From Bradyrhizobium sp. CSA207 (GTDB lineage: Bacteria > Pseudomonadota > Alphaproteobacteria > Rhizobiales > Xanthobacteraceae): a stretch of 64,000 nt of DNA. The stretch spans positions 62,001-126,000 of the forward strand of contig NZ_JAACFT010000013.1 of the NCBI RefSeq assembly GCF_029051685.1. The letters run 5' to 3'. Numbering within the stretch: position 1 is the first letter of the stretch; the number at the start of each line of letters is the position of its first letter. The notes beneath the pieces are model-generated. The model had not been told where the DNA came from. It saw only the letters and a list, made by a program, of their open reading frames with translations, and did no database searches. Both the position numbers and the translations under genes were made by a program. Positions 7,979-19,338 of the stretch are shown here, piece by piece.

Positions 7979-8092
7979 TTACAGCGCGAAATGATACGCG
8001 GCGCCAAATGCGATCAGCGCGCAGACGATCAGCGCCGAGATCGCGCCGGTCACGCCGCGCGCAAGTCCCGCTCGTGTCAGATGTCTGGCCAT
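7979..8092 (-). CDS. 37-residue single-pass membrane peptide
   Basis: Begins M-A-R-H-L-T-R-A-G-L-A and continues as one hydrophobic helix ending A-A-Y-H-F-A-L. The ATG at 8092 has a good GCGAGGAGC ribosome binding site. The longer open frame to 8254 lacks a site and reads as non-coding. Probably co-transcribed with the 7649-7963 gene. Confidence 0.6.
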   Translation of the reverse strand: MARHLTRAGLARGVTGAISALIVCALIAFGAAYHFAL

Positions 8093-8357
8093 GTTGCGCT
8101 CCTCGCTTCGTGAAACAATCGGGGCCGAAGCATCTGGTTCCTCGCCGCCCTCCAATTCGGGTGAGTTGGGGTTTTGTGCGGCGAAAGCCGGGCACGTGTT
8201 GGCCTCGGCAACGGCCGTCGGGGCGATCCGCCGGCTGTGTCGGCGGCGTGTCAAGCCGTTACGCGCAAGATATTCCGTTTTACCGAAATTCGGAAACGGC
8301 GTATGTGTCGCCCATCCGGCTCACCCAAGAGGGGCGATCGCACGTCGTCACGTTTCG

Positions 8358-8535
8358 CGAGCCGCGCTCTTCGCGCGGCGTCTCGAAGGGCGAGGCCACC
8401 GGCCGGGCCTCCATCCTTCGAGACGCGCGAAGATGCGCTCCTCAGGATGAGGAGCTGCCGCCTCACACTCCGTTATTGCCAGCGCAGCGAAGCAATCCAG
8501 AGTCTTTCCGCGGCCGCAGACTGGATTGCTTCCCA
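8358..8535. repeat. Composite intergenic repeat (types B and C) within a 510-bp gene-free gap
   Basis: Two nested inverted repeats. The first has arms TCTCGAAGG and CCTTCGAGA around 25 nt. The second has GAAGCAATCCAGAGTCT facing AGACTGGATTGCTTC around a GC-rich loop. Nothing else in 8093-8605 looks coding apart from the operator just before the TetR gene. Confidence 0.65.
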
Positions 8536-8577
8536 ACCTCAGACCCCAACCCCAATCACAACCAATTGCCTTGATTC

Positions 8578-8595
8578 GGAAACAATCATTCCCTA
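8578..8595. promoter_or_regulatory. Putative TetR operator (site 1)
   Basis: GGAAACAATCATTCCCTA lies 10 bp before the TetR start. On the complementary strand it matches 15 of 18 positions with the palindrome at 9240-9259 in front of the MFS gene. Two matching copies, one at the regulator and one at its neighbour, is the expected pattern for autoregulation plus control of the pump. Confidence 0.65.
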
Positions 8596-8605
8596 TTATC
8601 CCGCA

Positions 8606-9226
8606 ATGCGAAAAGCCACCCGCCGATCCCAGTCTGTTGCCCGTTCGCCGGGCCGTCCCCGCGAGTTCGACATGGACACCGCGCTGGACAGGGCCGTGCG
8701 GGTGTTTCGCGAGCGCGGTTATCATGCGACGTCGATCGGCGACCTCACCGCGGCGATGCGGCTTGCGACCGGCAGCGTCTACAAGGCGTTTCGCGACAAG
8801 CATGCCGTGTTCCTCGCCGCCTTCGAGCGCTACGTGGCGCTGCGCCAGGAGCAGACCCGCAATGCCGCGGCGAAGGGCACCAATGGGCGGGAGCGGCTGC
8901 GTCACGTGCTGCTGTCCCATGTCGAGCACTCCCAGGGCAGCGAGGGACGACGCGGCTGTCTCGTGGTCGGCAGTGCTGTCGAGCTCTCCGCGCTCGATCC
9001 AATGGTCGGCGCGCGCGTCAACGCGCAGCTCAAGACCAACGAAAACTTCATCGCCGGCCTCATTCGCGAGGGGCAGGCCGACGGCTCGATCCCTGCCCAC
9101 GTCGAAGCCGACGACACTGCGCGGCTGATGATCTGCATCACGCAGGGCTTGCGCGTCGTCGGCAAGGCGCGCCTGCCGCTCGACGGCGAGCGCCTGGTCG
9201 GCGTCGCGATGAAGCTGCTCGCGTGA
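8606..9226 (+). CDS. TetR/AcrR family transcriptional regulator
   Basis: A 206-residue TetR repressor. The N-terminal HTH (about residues 20-65) reads A-L-D-R-A-V-R-V-F-R-E-R-G-Y-H-A-T-S, then G-S-V-Y-K-A-F-R-D-K. A C-terminal ligand domain with G-C-L-V-V-G-S-A-V-E follows, like regulators of MFS or xenobiotic efflux genes. ATG 8606 is chosen because the HTH begins about 20 codons in; the longer open frame upstream is repeat DNA. The next gene is an MFS transporter 50 bp downstream, and both upstream regions share an operator-like palindrome. Confidence 0.9.
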   Translation: MRKATRRSQSVARSPGRPREFDMDTALDRAVRVFRERGYHATSIGDLTAAMRLATGSVYKAFRDKHAVFLAAFERYVALRQEQTRNAAAKGTNGRERLRHVLLSHVEHSQGSEGRRGCLVVGSAVELSALDPMVGARVNAQLKTNENFIAGLIREGQADGSIPAHVEADDTARLMICITQGLRVVGKARLPLDGERLVGVAMKLLA

Positions 9227-9239
9227 ATTCTTGCCTTAT

Positions 9240-9259
9240 TAGGGAACGAGCGTTTCCTA
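9240..9259. promoter_or_regulatory. Putative TetR operator (site 2)
   Basis: TAGGGAACGAGCGTTTCCTA is an imperfect palindrome (8 of 10 arm positions) located between the TetR stop and the MFS start, 17 bp before the ATG. It resembles site 1 at 8578-8595. Confidence 0.65.
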
Positions 9260-9276
9260 TCTCTGGAGCCCGTGAA

Positions 9277-10476
9277 ATGACGATGAATGCCACGATCGAA
9301 ACCGTGCCCGCGCCCGCGCCGGATGCGGTGTCGCAGCGACTGACCTTGGTGCTTGCCGCGGCCTGTGGCATGGTCGCCGCCAACATCTACTATGCCCAGC
9401 CGTTGATCGGCCCGATCAGCGCCGCGCTCGGCCTGTCGCATGCCGCAGCCGGGCTGATCGTCACCATGACGCAGATCGGCTATGGCACCGGGCTGCTGCT
9501 GATCGTGCCGCTTGGCGATCTCGTCGAGAATCGCACGCTGATCTGCTCCGTCATCGCGCTCGGCGCCGCGGCGTTGCTCGCCGCCGCGTTCGCCAGCCAT
9601 GCGTTGCCGTTCCTGATTGCCGCGCTGTTCATCGGGCTCGGCTCGGTCGCGGTGCAGATCATCATTCCCTATGCGGCGCACCTGGCGCCCGAGGCCATCC
9701 GCGGCCGCGTCGTCGGCAATGTCTCGACCGGCCTGATGCTCGGCATCATGCTGGCGCGCCCGGTATCGAGCTTCGTCACCGCGGCCCTGTCGTGGCACGC
9801 GGTGTTCTTCGGCTCGGCCGCGCTGATGGTCGCGCTTGCCGCAGCGCTCTGGATGACGCTGCCCAAGCGAAAGCCGGTCGCGCGCATGCATTATGGCGAG
9901 TTGCTGCTGTCGATGCCGCATCTGGTGCGCACCACGCCGCTGCTGCGGCGCCGCGCGCTCTATCAGGCCAGCCTGTTCGGCGCCTTCACGCTGTTCTGGA
10001 CGGTGGCGCCGCTGCAGCTCGCGAGCGCATTCGGCTTCTCCCAGCGCGGCATCGCGCTGTTCGCCCTCGCAGGCGTCGCCGGTGTGTTTGCGGCACCGAT
10101 CGCGGGGCGATTGGCCGATCGCGGTCACAGCCGCGTGGCAACCCTGGTGGCGATGCTGCTCGTCGCCGTGGGCTTCCTGATCACGTATTTCGGCGCGGCC
10201 GGATCCGCGCTCAATCTCGCCTGCCTGGTCGCCGCCGCCATCGCCATCGATTTCGGCGTGCAAGGCAATGTTGTGCTGGGATTCCGCGCCATCTTCGGGC
10301 TCGGGCACGCGCACCGCAGCCGCCTCAACGGCCTCTACATGGCGACGTTCTTCGCCGCCGGCGCTGCCGGCTCCGCGCTCGGCGCCTGGGCCTTCGCGCA
10401 AGGCGGCTGGACGCTGGCATCCGGGATTGGGCTCGCCTTGCCGGTTGCGGGCTTGCTGTATGCCGCCACCGAGTAG
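9277..10476 (+). CDS. MFS transporter (drug/metabolite efflux)
   Basis: A 399-residue major facilitator with about 12 hydrophobic segments. It contains N-I-Y-Y-A-Q-P-L-I-G-P-I, typical of the YnfM/arabinose-efflux-like subgroup, and the loop-2/3 motif G-D-L-V-E-N-R. Start at ATG 9277, after the operator; a more upstream ATG at 9223 would overlap the TetR stop. Regulation by the adjacent TetR protein is inferred from gene order and the shared palindrome. Substrate unknown. Confidence 0.88.
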   Translation: MTMNATIETVPAPAPDAVSQRLTLVLAAACGMVAANIYYAQPLIGPISAALGLSHAAAGLIVTMTQIGYGTGLLLIVPLGDLVENRTLICSVIALGAAALLAAAFASHALPFLIAALFIGLGSVAVQIIIPYAAHLAPEAIRGRVVGNVSTGLMLGIMLARPVSSFVTAALSWHAVFFGSAALMVALAAALWMTLPKRKPVARMHYGELLLSMPHLVRTTPLLRRRALYQASLFGAFTLFWTVAPLQLASAFGFSQRGIALFALAGVAGVFAAPIAGRLADRGHSRVATLVAMLLVAVGFLITYFGAAGSALNLACLVAAAIAIDFGVQGNVVLGFRAIFGLGHAHRSRLNGLYMATFFAAGAAGSALGAWAFAQGGWTLASGIGLALPVAGLLYAATE

Positions 10477-10611
10477 CGGGCGGACGACCACGTTGTACGC
10501 CGCGGCCGTTTACCAAGACCTCGTGGCTGCGATTTCCGCCTCGCGGTTTGCTCGCCGCTGTTGTACTTTGGTCGTAATCGGGCCTGGTCAACAGGTGGCA
10601 GGGGGAGGCTT

Positions 10612-11031
10612 ATGGAGCGTGCGGAACCGTTCGGCGTGCCGCAAGTACGGCCATGGTCGTGGCAGGCGTTCGTGCTCGGATTGGCGATCGTGGCCGTGTC
10701 GGCCACGGTTCAGGGCATCTGCGTCGTGCTCGGCGCAAAACTTTACTTCGCGGCCTTCCTTCCCAGCATCTTCGTGGTCGGAATTCTCGCCGGCGCGCCG
10801 GCTGCGGTGTTCGCGGCGGTGCTCACCGTTCCGGTGGTGTGGTGGGCATTCATGCCGCCGTTCTTCGAGTTCAATCCGTTGACCAGCGCCAATACCGATT
10901 CAATCAACCTGTTCTTTCTGCTCGCCGTGCTGCTGATTGGCCTTGCCGATCTCTGCCGCGAGACCATGGCGATGATCAGCCGCGGCGGGTTGAGGGCGCC
11001 TGGCGAGAGCGCGCCAACGAATTCGCAATAA
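10612..11031 (+). CDS. DUF4118-type membrane protein
   Basis: A 139-residue membrane protein with about four transmembrane helices. Its hydrophobic core (L-Y-F-A-A-F-L-P-S-I-F-V-V-G-I-L-A-G) resembles the DUF4118 module of KdpD-type sensors, but no kinase domain follows. ATG 10612 has a strong GGGGGAGG ribosome binding site. It may be a free-standing sensory membrane module. Confidence 0.7.
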   Translation: MERAEPFGVPQVRPWSWQAFVLGLAIVAVSATVQGICVVLGAKLYFAAFLPSIFVVGILAGAPAAVFAAVLTVPVVWWAFMPPFFEFNPLTSANTDSINLFFLLAVLLIGLADLCRETMAMISRGGLRAPGESAPTNSQ

Positions 11032-11171
11032 AAGGGCCTGGCGCGAGCGGGACGCGTTGCGCCGGTGCAACAGTCCGGCAACCATTCGCGCGGTTCGCCT
11101 GCGCCGCTAACTTTTCGAAAAAGATTTGGCCGCAATTTCTCCCGCGGGAAAGACGAGGGAGTTTTCGAAAC

Positions 11172-11369
11172 ATGAACGGCCAGGCCATTTTGGAGAACGT
11201 GCGCCGCTATCGCGGGATCGCATCGCTCTATCGCCAGACCGCCGTCTTCCGGCCGAGCCAGAGCTGGTCGCTGCTGGAGCAGGCCGGGGAGTGGGAAGCA
11301 CGGGCATTGAGGGAGCTGGAAGCCTATTTCGCCAGCCGTGCGGACCACGCCGTCCAGCGCGCTGCCTGA
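11172..11369 (+). CDS. Small hypothetical protein, paralogue of the 21820 gene
   Basis: 65 residues. The core E-N-V-R-R-Y-R-G-I-A-S-L-Y-R-Q closely matches the protein at 21820-22026 (E-N-V-R-R-Y-R-A-L-A-S-L-C-R-Q), and the following R-P-x-Q-x-W-x-L-L-x-Q-A is also shared. Both look like small soluble helical proteins of a family expanded in bradyrhizobia. Function unknown. Confidence 0.65.
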   Translation: MNGQAILENVRRYRGIASLYRQTAVFRPSQSWSLLEQAGEWEARALRELEAYFASRADHAVQRAA

Positions 11370-11566
11370 TCGTTAACCATCACTGCGGTCGTACAGGCGC
11401 GGATCTGATCTTGCGAGATGGGTCGACCGTCTCTCCCGGAAACCGTCATGTGCAAGCCCCGCGAGCGGGCGGATCCAAGCAGACGGTGGCAACTACGGAG
11501 TTGTCTCGGTGCTTGCGTGTGCTAGCAAGGCGCTGACCACGAAGCTACGTCGGCCGGGGGCACGCG

Positions 11567-11659
11567 ATGACCACCTTCAACCGCATCTTCACGACTGAGC
11601 GTTTGCTCCAGATCATCGTCATCCTGGCCGCGACGGTGGCGATGAAGCTGATGGGCTGA
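11567..11659 (+). CDS. 30-residue single-pass membrane peptide
   Basis: Reads M-T-T-F-N-R-I-F-T-T-E-R then a hydrophobic helix ending V-A-M-K-L-M-G. The ATG follows a GGGGG stretch. It stops 11 bp before the convergent cbbR stop. It is too short to be certain. Confidence 0.4.
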   Translation: MTTFNRIFTTERLLQIIVILAATVAMKLMG

Positions 11660-11670
11660 ACGTCGGCGAG

Positions 11671-12642
11671 CTATCGCCCGCCGAGTTCGGGTACCTCAGG
11701 CAGATAGTTCGAGCCCTCCGAGCCAAGAAAATCGAACATCGCCTGCGCCGGCGGCAGCAGCACCTTGTCGCTGCGGCGGATCACGTACCATTGCCGCACG
11801 ATCGGCAGGCCTGCGACGTCGAGCACGATGAGACGGCCCTCGGTGAGCTCATGCGCCACGGTGTGGGCCGAGATGAAGGCGATGCCAAGCCCGGCGATCA
11901 CGGCCTGCTTGATGGTCTCGTTGCTGCTCATCTCCATGCCGATGATCGGCTCCAGATCCGACTTCTGGAACATGCCCTCCATCAGCGTGCGCGTGCCGGA
12001 TCCCGGCTCTCGGGTGAGGAAGGTCTCGTGCACAAGATCGGTCAGGCTGAGGCCGGCATCCTTCTCCAGCCAGTGCCCCTTGCGGGCGACGATGATATGC
12101 GGATTGCGCCCGAGCTGGCGGACGTCGACGCTGACGTCGGCCGGTGGCCGACCCATCACGGCGAAGTCGAGGTCGTAGCCGTGCATGGCCTCGCGGATCT
12201 CCTCGCGATTGCCGATGGTGAGCTTGATCTCGATCTTCGGATACCGCTTCGAGAATGCCGCGATCGCGTGCGGCACGAAATATTTTGCGGTCGAGACCGC
12301 GCCGAGATGCACCGTGCCGCCGGTTCGCCCCGCGAGCAGGTCGAGCGCGCCCTGGCAGTCGGCGATTGCGGCTTCGACGCGCTCGGCGAGCGTGAGAACC
12401 TCCCTGCCTGCCTCCGTCAGCAGCATGCCGTCGCCGGTCCGCTGCACCAGCGGCAGGCCTGCGAGATCCTGAAGCTGGCGCAGCTGCTGGGTGACCGCCG
12501 GTTGCGTCAGCCCGAGATGGCTCGAGGCCGCCGTGACGCTGCCCTTCGCCGAGAGCGCCGCAAGCGAGCGTAGCTGCCGAATCGTGAGATGCCGGAGCTG
12601 CGCCACCAGGCGAGTATTATAAGATAATTCTTTGGCAGTCAT
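11671..12642 (-). CDS. cbbR: LysR-type regulator CbbR
   Basis: A 323-residue LysR activator of the Calvin cycle operon, divergent from cbbF. The HTH (about residues 16-75) reads L-R-H-L-T-I-R-Q-L-R-S-L-A-A-L, then A-S-S-H-L-G-L-T-Q-P-A-V-T-Q-Q-L. The C-terminal periplasmic-binding-like effector domain (about 105-310) begins V-H-L-G-A-V-S-T-A-K-Y-F-V-P, the classic CbbR signature. It probably binds the 119-bp AT-rich intergenic region and responds to metabolites such as RuBP or NADPH (family knowledge). This is the only transcription factor gene in the cluster. Confidence 0.95.
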   Translation of the reverse strand: MTAKELSYNTRLVAQLRHLTIRQLRSLAALSAKGSVTAASSHLGLTQPAVTQQLRQLQDLAGLPLVQRTGDGMLLTEAGREVLTLAERVEAAIADCQGALDLLAGRTGGTVHLGAVSTAKYFVPHAIAAFSKRYPKIEIKLTIGNREEIREAMHGYDLDFAVMGRPPADVSVDVRQLGRNPHIIVARKGHWLEKDAGLSLTDLVHETFLTREPGSGTRTLMEGMFQKSDLEPIIGMEMSSNETIKQAVIAGLGIAFISAHTVAHELTEGRLIVLDVAGLPIVRQWYVIRRSDKVLLPPAQAMFDFLGSEGSNYLPEVPELGGR

Positions 12643-12761
12643 TATGATTAGAAATTTTCCTTATTAAGCCACCCCTGTCAATCTCCTGATGCTGGATCGA
12701 CCGCACCGACCTCCGCGCCGCGGAGGGAACTGGAGACGGCGCCTGCAAGGGATGGACGCAC
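12643..12761. promoter_or_regulatory. cbbR-cbbF divergent control region
   Basis: A 119-bp intergenic region. Its left half, with the adjoining first codons of cbbR, is unusually AT-rich for this genome (ATTATGATTAGAAATTTTCC, then TTATTAAG). It has several T-N11-A and TNA-spaced motifs of the LysR type. By position it is the cbb operon promoter and CbbR target. No exact operator is claimed. Confidence 0.65.
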
Positions 12762-13799
12762 ATGACCGGGCAACTCAAGCTGGACGACCACCTTCAGCGG
12801 TATTCCGAGACCGCACCCCACGCGCTAGCGGTCGCAGCCGCGGTCGATGCCATCGCGGCGGCCGCCATCGAGATCGCCGACCTGATCGGCACCGGAGATC
12901 TCGCAGACGCATCGGGCCTGACGACCGGGCGCAACAGCGACGGCGATCTCCAGCGTAACCTCGACGTCCAGGCGGATGCGATCCTGCGCAGCTATCTCGG
13001 CAAGCTGCCGATTGCGGCGCTCGCCTCGGAGGAGATGCGCGAACCGCAGCTCGGCGACCGCGAGGCGAAAATCTGCGTCGCCTTCGATCCGCTCGACGGC
13101 TCTTCCAACATCGACATCAACATGACCGTCGGCACGATTTTCTCGATCCTGCCGGCGCCGGACGATCTCGCGCTCGCCTTCCATCAGCGCGGCTCGGCGC
13201 AGCTTGCGGCGGGCTTCGTCACCTACGGCCCACAGACCTCGCTGGTGCTGACACTCGGTGACGGCGTCGACATCTTCACTTACGACCGCAGGTCCGCAGG
13301 CTTTCGTCTGGCGCGCAGCGCCGTGCAGATTTCCGAGGCCTGCGACGAGTTCGCGATCAACGGCTCCAACCGCCGGCATTGGGATCCGCCGGTGCGTGCC
13401 TTCGTGGATGAGTGCCTCGCCGGTGTTGATGGGCCGGCCAACCATGACTTCAACATGCGCTGGATCGGCTCGCTGGTTGCGGAGGCCTATCGGATCCTCA
13501 CCCGCGGCGGCGTCTTTCTCTATCCGTCCGACGCGCGCCCCGGCTATGGCGACGGCCGCCTGCGCCTCACCTACGAGGCGCACCCGATGGCCATGATCAT
13601 CGAGCAGGCCGGCGGCTCCGCCTCGACCGGGCGCGAGCGCATCCTCGAGCTGTCAGCGGAAAGCCTGCACCAGCGCGTGCCGCTGATCATGGGATCGAGC
13701 AACGCGGTGCAGCGCGTCGCAGAACTGCATTGCGATCCGCTGCTGGTCGCAAGCGTCTCCGCACCCTTGTTCGCGCGGCGCGGCTTCTTTCGGCTGTGA
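12762..13799 (+). CDS. cbbF: Fructose-1,6-bisphosphatase class I
   Basis: Hydrolyses fructose-1,6-bisphosphate (and probably sedoheptulose-1,7-bisphosphate) in RuBP regeneration. It has 345 residues, full length. The metal/substrate motif [20 protein letters not shown] is intact, as are A-S-E-E-M near residue 90 and N-G-S-N-R-R-H-W. First gene of the cbb operon, starting 119 bp from divergent cbbR. Confidence 0.95.
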   Translation: MTGQLKLDDHLQRYSETAPHALAVAAAVDAIAAAAIEIADLIGTGDLADASGLTTGRNSDGDLQRNLDVQADAILRSYLGKLPIAALASEEMREPQLGDREAKICVAFDPLDGSSNIDINMTVGTIFSILPAPDDLALAFHQRGSAQLAAGFVTYGPQTSLVLTLGDGVDIFTYDRRSAGFRLARSAVQISEACDEFAINGSNRRHWDPPVRAFVDECLAGVDGPANHDFNMRWIGSLVAEAYRILTRGGVFLYPSDARPGYGDGRLRLTYEAHPMAMIIEQAGGSASTGRERILELSAESLHQRVPLIMGSSNAVQRVAELHCDPLLVASVSAPLFARRGFFRL

Positions 13800-13810
13800 G
13801 GAGATAGGAC

Positions 13811-14686
13811 ATGTCCAGGAAGCATCCGATCATCTCCATCACCGGCTCCTCCGGCGCGGGCACGACCTCGGTCAAGAAGACGTTCGAGCAGATCTTCTTC
13901 CGCGAACGCGTCAACGCCGTCTACATCGAGGGCGACGCGTTTCATCGCTACGACCGCACCGAAATGCGCACGCAAATGGCCAAGGAGGCCGAGCGCGGCA
14001 ACAGGCATTTCAGTCATTTCAGCCCCGAGACCAACCTGTTCGAGGAACTGGAGCGCGCGTTCCGCGACTATGGCGAGACCGGCACTGCGACGACGCGGCA
14101 CTACGTCCATGACGCTGAAGAGTCGGCGCTGCACGGCGCGCCTCCCGGCACCTTCACCGAATGGGAGCGGCTACCCGAAAATTCGGATCTGCTGTTCTAC
14201 GAAGGTCTGCACGGCGCCGTCGTCACCGACAAGGTCAATGTCGCGCGCTACGCCGACCTCAAGATCGGGGTCGTGCCCGTCATCAATCTCGAGTGGATCC
14301 AGAAGCTGCACCGCGACCGCAGCGCTCGCGGCTATTCGACCGAGGCCGTCACCGACACCATTTTGCGGCGCATGCCGGACTACATCCACTACATATGTCC
14401 GCAATTCACCGACACCGACATCAACTTCCAACGCGTGCCGACGGTTGACACTTCAAATCCGTTCATCGCGCGCTGGATTCCGACGCCGGACGAATCGATG
14501 GTCGTGATCCGGTTCAAGAACCCGCGCGGCATCGACTTCCCCTATCTGCTCTCGATGCTGCCGCACAGCTTCATGTCGCGCGCGAACTCCATTGTCTGCC
14601 CGGGCGCGAAGCTTGACCTCGCAATGCAACTCATCCTGACGCCGCTGATCATGCAGCTGATCGAGCGCAAGCGAAATTTGAAGTGA
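13811..14686 (+). CDS. cbbP: Phosphoribulokinase
   Basis: Phosphorylates ribulose-5-phosphate to RuBP with ATP. The 291 residues match the class I (octameric, proteobacterial) enzyme. The P-loop is G-S-S-G-A-G-T-T at about residues 12-19. H-R-Y-D-R-T-E-M and [12 protein letters not shown] (substrate binding) and Y-E-G-L-H-G-A-V are present. Class I enzymes are activated by NADH. It begins 11 bp after cbbF. Confidence 0.96.
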   Translation: MSRKHPIISITGSSGAGTTSVKKTFEQIFFRERVNAVYIEGDAFHRYDRTEMRTQMAKEAERGNRHFSHFSPETNLFEELERAFRDYGETGTATTRHYVHDAEESALHGAPPGTFTEWERLPENSDLLFYEGLHGAVVTDKVNVARYADLKIGVVPVINLEWIQKLHRDRSARGYSTEAVTDTILRRMPDYIHYICPQFTDTDINFQRVPTVDTSNPFIARWIPTPDESMVVIRFKNPRGIDFPYLLSMLPHSFMSRANSIVCPGAKLDLAMQLILTPLIMQLIERKRNLK

Positions 14687-14702
14687 ACAAGGAGAGAATC
14701 CG

Positions 14703-16727
14703 ATGAACATCTCCGTCCATGCCGAAGCCGACCTCTACGCGGTCAGCCACAACGATCTCGCCAACGCGGTCCGCTTTCTCGCGATCGACGCCATCGAGAC
14801 CTCGCAGTCCGGCCATCCCGGCTTGCCCATGGGCATGGCAGACGTCGCGACAGTGCTGTTCTCGCGGTTCCTGAAATTCGACTCGGCGCATCCGAACTGG
14901 CCGGACCGTGATCGCTTCGTGCTGTCCGCGGGCCACGGCTCGATGCTGCTCTACGCGCTGCTCCATCTCACTGGTGGCGATGTCAGCCTCGACGACATCA
15001 AGGCGTTTCGGCAGTGGGGCTCAAAGACGCCGGGCCATCCCGAATACGGCCACACACCGGGCGTCGAGACCACGACGGGGCCGCTGGGGCAGGGGATCGC
15101 GACCGCTGTCGGCATGGCGCTCGCCGAGCGCATGGCCAATGCGCGGCACGGCGATGGTCTGGTCGATCACTTCACCTATGTGATCGCCGGCGACGGCTGT
15201 CTGATGGAGGGCATCAGCCAGGAGGCGATCTCGCTGGCGGGCCATCTGCAATTGTCCCGGCTGATCCTGCTGTTCGACGACAACGGCATCTCGATCGACG
15301 GGCCGACCTCGCTCGCGACGTCGGACGACCAGCTCGCGCGCTTCGCCGCCTCCGGCTGGTCGGTGCGCCGCATCGACGGGCACGATCCCGAGGCGATCGC
15401 GCAGGCGATTGCCGAAGAGCGCGAAACCACACGGCCGTCACTGATCGCCTGTCGCACCATCATCGGCTATGGCGCACCGGATCGCCAGGGCACCGAGAAG
15501 GCGCATGGCGCCCCGCTCGGCCCTGAACAGGCGGCCGCGGCGCGGCGAACGCTCGGCTGGGACTATCAGCCGTTCGTGGTGCCGATCCCGATCCTGAAGG
15601 CATGGCGGATGATCGGCCAGCGCGGGCAAGTGGCGCGTCTGGCCTGGCTCGATCGCTATGAATGCGCGGCGCCCGAGCAGCGCGACCTGTTCGTCGAGGG
15701 CAAGGCCGTTGCGCTTCCGTCCGCCTATGCGCTGGCAGCGGCGAAATTGCGCGAGCGGTTTGCCACCGAGCGTCCGAAGCTGGCGACCCGGCAGGCCTCG
15801 CAACAGGTGCTCGACGGCATCGCCGGGACAATCCCCGGCCTGGTCGGCGGCTCGGCGGACCTGACCCATTCGAACCTGACGCACGCCAAAGCGCAGACGC
15901 CCGTCACGCGCGGCGCATTTGCAGGCGACTACATCCACTACGGAATTCGCGAGCACGGTATGGCCGCCGCGATGAACGGCCTCGCGCTGCATGGCGGCTT
16001 CATTCCTTATGGCGGCACGTTCCTCGCCTTTTCCGACTACAGCCGGCCGGCGATCCGCCTAGCAGCGCTGATGCGGCTGCGGGTCATCCATGTGATGACC
16101 CACGACTCCATTGGTCTTGGCGAGGACGGCCCGACGCACCAGCCGGTCGAGCATCTCGCCGCGTTGCGCGTCATTCCGAACCTTCTGGTGTTCCGTCCTG
16201 CGGATGCGGTGGAAACGCTGGAAGCCTGGGACTGCGCGCTCGGGGCTGAGGATCGTCCCTCCGTGCTGTGCCTGTCGCGCCAGGCGCTGCCGACCTTCCG
16301 CAGCGATGCCCGCGGCAGGAATCGCGTGGCGCGCGGTGCCTATCTCGTGGTCACGCCGGATGGCGGCCGTGATGTGACGCTGATCGCGACCGGCTCGGAA
16401 GTGTCGATCGCGTTGGAAGCGGCCCGCCTGCTTGCGACCGAACACGTCCGCGCGGCCGTGGTCTCCGCGCCTTGCTTCGCCCTGTTCGAGGAACAGCCGG
16501 AGGACTACCGCGCCGAGGTTCTCGGCGCCGTGCCGCGCATCGGCATCGAGGCCGCCATGCCCGGCGACTGGCCACGCTGGCTCGGTGCCGATGGTGAGTT
16601 CGTCGGCATGCGCGGCTTCGGCGCCTCGGCGCCGGCGCCCGTGCTCTACCGCGAATTCGGCATCACCTCGCAAGGCATCGCGGACACCGCCCGGAGGGCG
16701 ATCGCCCGCGCAGGCAAGACACAATAG
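14703..16727 (+). CDS. cbbT: Transketolase
   Basis: Transfers two-carbon ketol units between sugar phosphates using thiamine diphosphate. The 674-residue enzyme contains the three expected parts. The N-terminal TPP domain has [10 protein letters not shown] and the [10 protein letters not shown]...N motif. The Pyr domain has [16 protein letters not shown], and the C-terminal transketolase domain has [10 protein letters not shown]. Located 16 bp after cbbP with a GGAGAG ribosome binding site. Confidence 0.96.
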   Translation: MNISVHAEADLYAVSHNDLANAVRFLAIDAIETSQSGHPGLPMGMADVATVLFSRFLKFDSAHPNWPDRDRFVLSAGHGSMLLYALLHLTGGDVSLDDIKAFRQWGSKTPGHPEYGHTPGVETTTGPLGQGIATAVGMALAERMANARHGDGLVDHFTYVIAGDGCLMEGISQEAISLAGHLQLSRLILLFDDNGISIDGPTSLATSDDQLARFAASGWSVRRIDGHDPEAIAQAIAEERETTRPSLIACRTIIGYGAPDRQGTEKAHGAPLGPEQAAAARRTLGWDYQPFVVPIPILKAWRMIGQRGQVARLAWLDRYECAAPEQRDLFVEGKAVALPSAYALAAAKLRERFATERPKLATRQASQQVLDGIAGTIPGLVGGSADLTHSNLTHAKAQTPVTRGAFAGDYIHYGIREHGMAAAMNGLALHGGFIPYGGTFLAFSDYSRPAIRLAALMRLRVIHVMTHDSIGLGEDGPTHQPVEHLAALRVIPNLLVFRPADAVETLEAWDCALGAEDRPSVLCLSRQALPTFRSDARGRNRVARGAYLVVTPDGGRDVTLIATGSEVSIALEAARLLATEHVRAAVVSAPCFALFEEQPEDYRAEVLGAVPRIGIEAAMPGDWPRWLGADGEFVGMRGFGASAPAPVLYREFGITSQGIADTARRAIARAGKTQ

Positions 16728-16738
16728 GAGGACATCTC

Positions 16739-17824
16739 GTGGCACGTATCACCCTTCGGCAATTGCTCGACCATGCAGCTCACCACGGCTACGCGGTGCC
16801 GGCGTTCAACATCAACAATATGGAGCAGGGCATCGCGATCATGCAGGCTGCGGCCGAGGTCGATGCGCCCGTGATCATCCAGGCCTCGCGTGGCGCGCGC
16901 AGCTATGCCGGCGATCTCATGCTCTCGCACATGATCGATGCGCTGGAGCGGACCTATCCTGACATTCCCCTGTGCATGCACCAGGACCACGGCAATGACG
17001 AGGCGACGTGTGCGTCCGCGATCGCGCACGGCTTCACCTCGGTGATGATGGACGGCTCGCTCAAGGCCGATGCCAAGACCGCGGCGGATTACGACTACAA
17101 CGTCGCGATCACGCGCCGCGTGGTCGATCTCGCCCACTGGGTCGGCGCGTCGGTCGAGGGCGAGCTCGGCGTGCTCGGTTCCCTGGAGCACGGCGGCAGC
17201 GAGCAGGAGGACGGTCACGGTGTCGAAGGCAAGGTCAGTCACGACCAGTTGCTGACCGATCCCGACCAGGCCGTCGATTTCGTCCGGGCAACAAAAGTCG
17301 ATGCGCTTGCCATCGCCATGGGCACCTCGCACGGCGCTTACAAGTTCAGCCGCAAGCCGGATGGCGACATCCTGGCGATGCGGGTAGTCGAGGAGATCCA
17401 TCGCCGGCTGCCGAACACGCACCTTGTGATGCATGGATCATCCTCGGTGCCGCAGCCGCTGCAGGACATGTTCAACCAGTTCGGTGGCGAGATGCCGCAG
17501 ACCTGGGGCGTGCCGGTAGAGGAGATTGTCCGCGGCATCAAGAGCGGCGTGCGCAAGGTCAATATCGATACTGACTGCCGGCTGGCGATGACGGCGGTGT
17601 TCCGCAAAGTTGCCGCGCAGGCGCCATCCGAATTCGATCCGCGAAAGTTCCTCAAGCCGGCGCTGGATGCGATGCGTGATCTGTGCCGCGAACGGTTCGA
17701 GCAGTTCGGCACCGCAGGCCAGGCCAGCAAGATCAAGGTGGTCCCCATGAGCGAGATGGCGCGGCGCTACCGCGCCGGTGAACTCGATCCGCGGATCGAT
17801 GCGCGCGAGCCCGTCGCGGCCTGA
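16739..17824 (+). CDS. cbbA: Fructose-bisphosphate aldolase class II
   Basis: Zn-dependent aldolase joining DHAP with glyceraldehyde-3-phosphate or erythrose-4-phosphate. The 361-residue CbbA-type enzyme shows C-M-H-Q-D-H-G-N (zinc ligands), [19 protein letters not shown] and V-M-H-G-S-S-S-V-P. The start is the GTG at 16739 behind AGGAGGACATC. It follows cbbT by 11 bp. Confidence 0.95.
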   Translation: MARITLRQLLDHAAHHGYAVPAFNINNMEQGIAIMQAAAEVDAPVIIQASRGARSYAGDLMLSHMIDALERTYPDIPLCMHQDHGNDEATCASAIAHGFTSVMMDGSLKADAKTAADYDYNVAITRRVVDLAHWVGASVEGELGVLGSLEHGGSEQEDGHGVEGKVSHDQLLTDPDQAVDFVRATKVDALAIAMGTSHGAYKFSRKPDGDILAMRVVEEIHRRLPNTHLVMHGSSSVPQPLQDMFNQFGGEMPQTWGVPVEEIVRGIKSGVRKVNIDTDCRLAMTAVFRKVAAQAPSEFDPRKFLKPALDAMRDLCRERFEQFGTAGQASKIKVVPMSEMARRYRAGELDPRIDAREPVAA

Positions 17825-19327
<1,503 letters not shown>

Positions 19328-19338
19328 GGAGACATGAG

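Noticed and set aside
8902..10491. 529-codon minus-strand frame opposite TetR and MFS genes
   Set aside because: Arg/Gly/Glu-rich shadow, no domain, opposite two recognisable genes.
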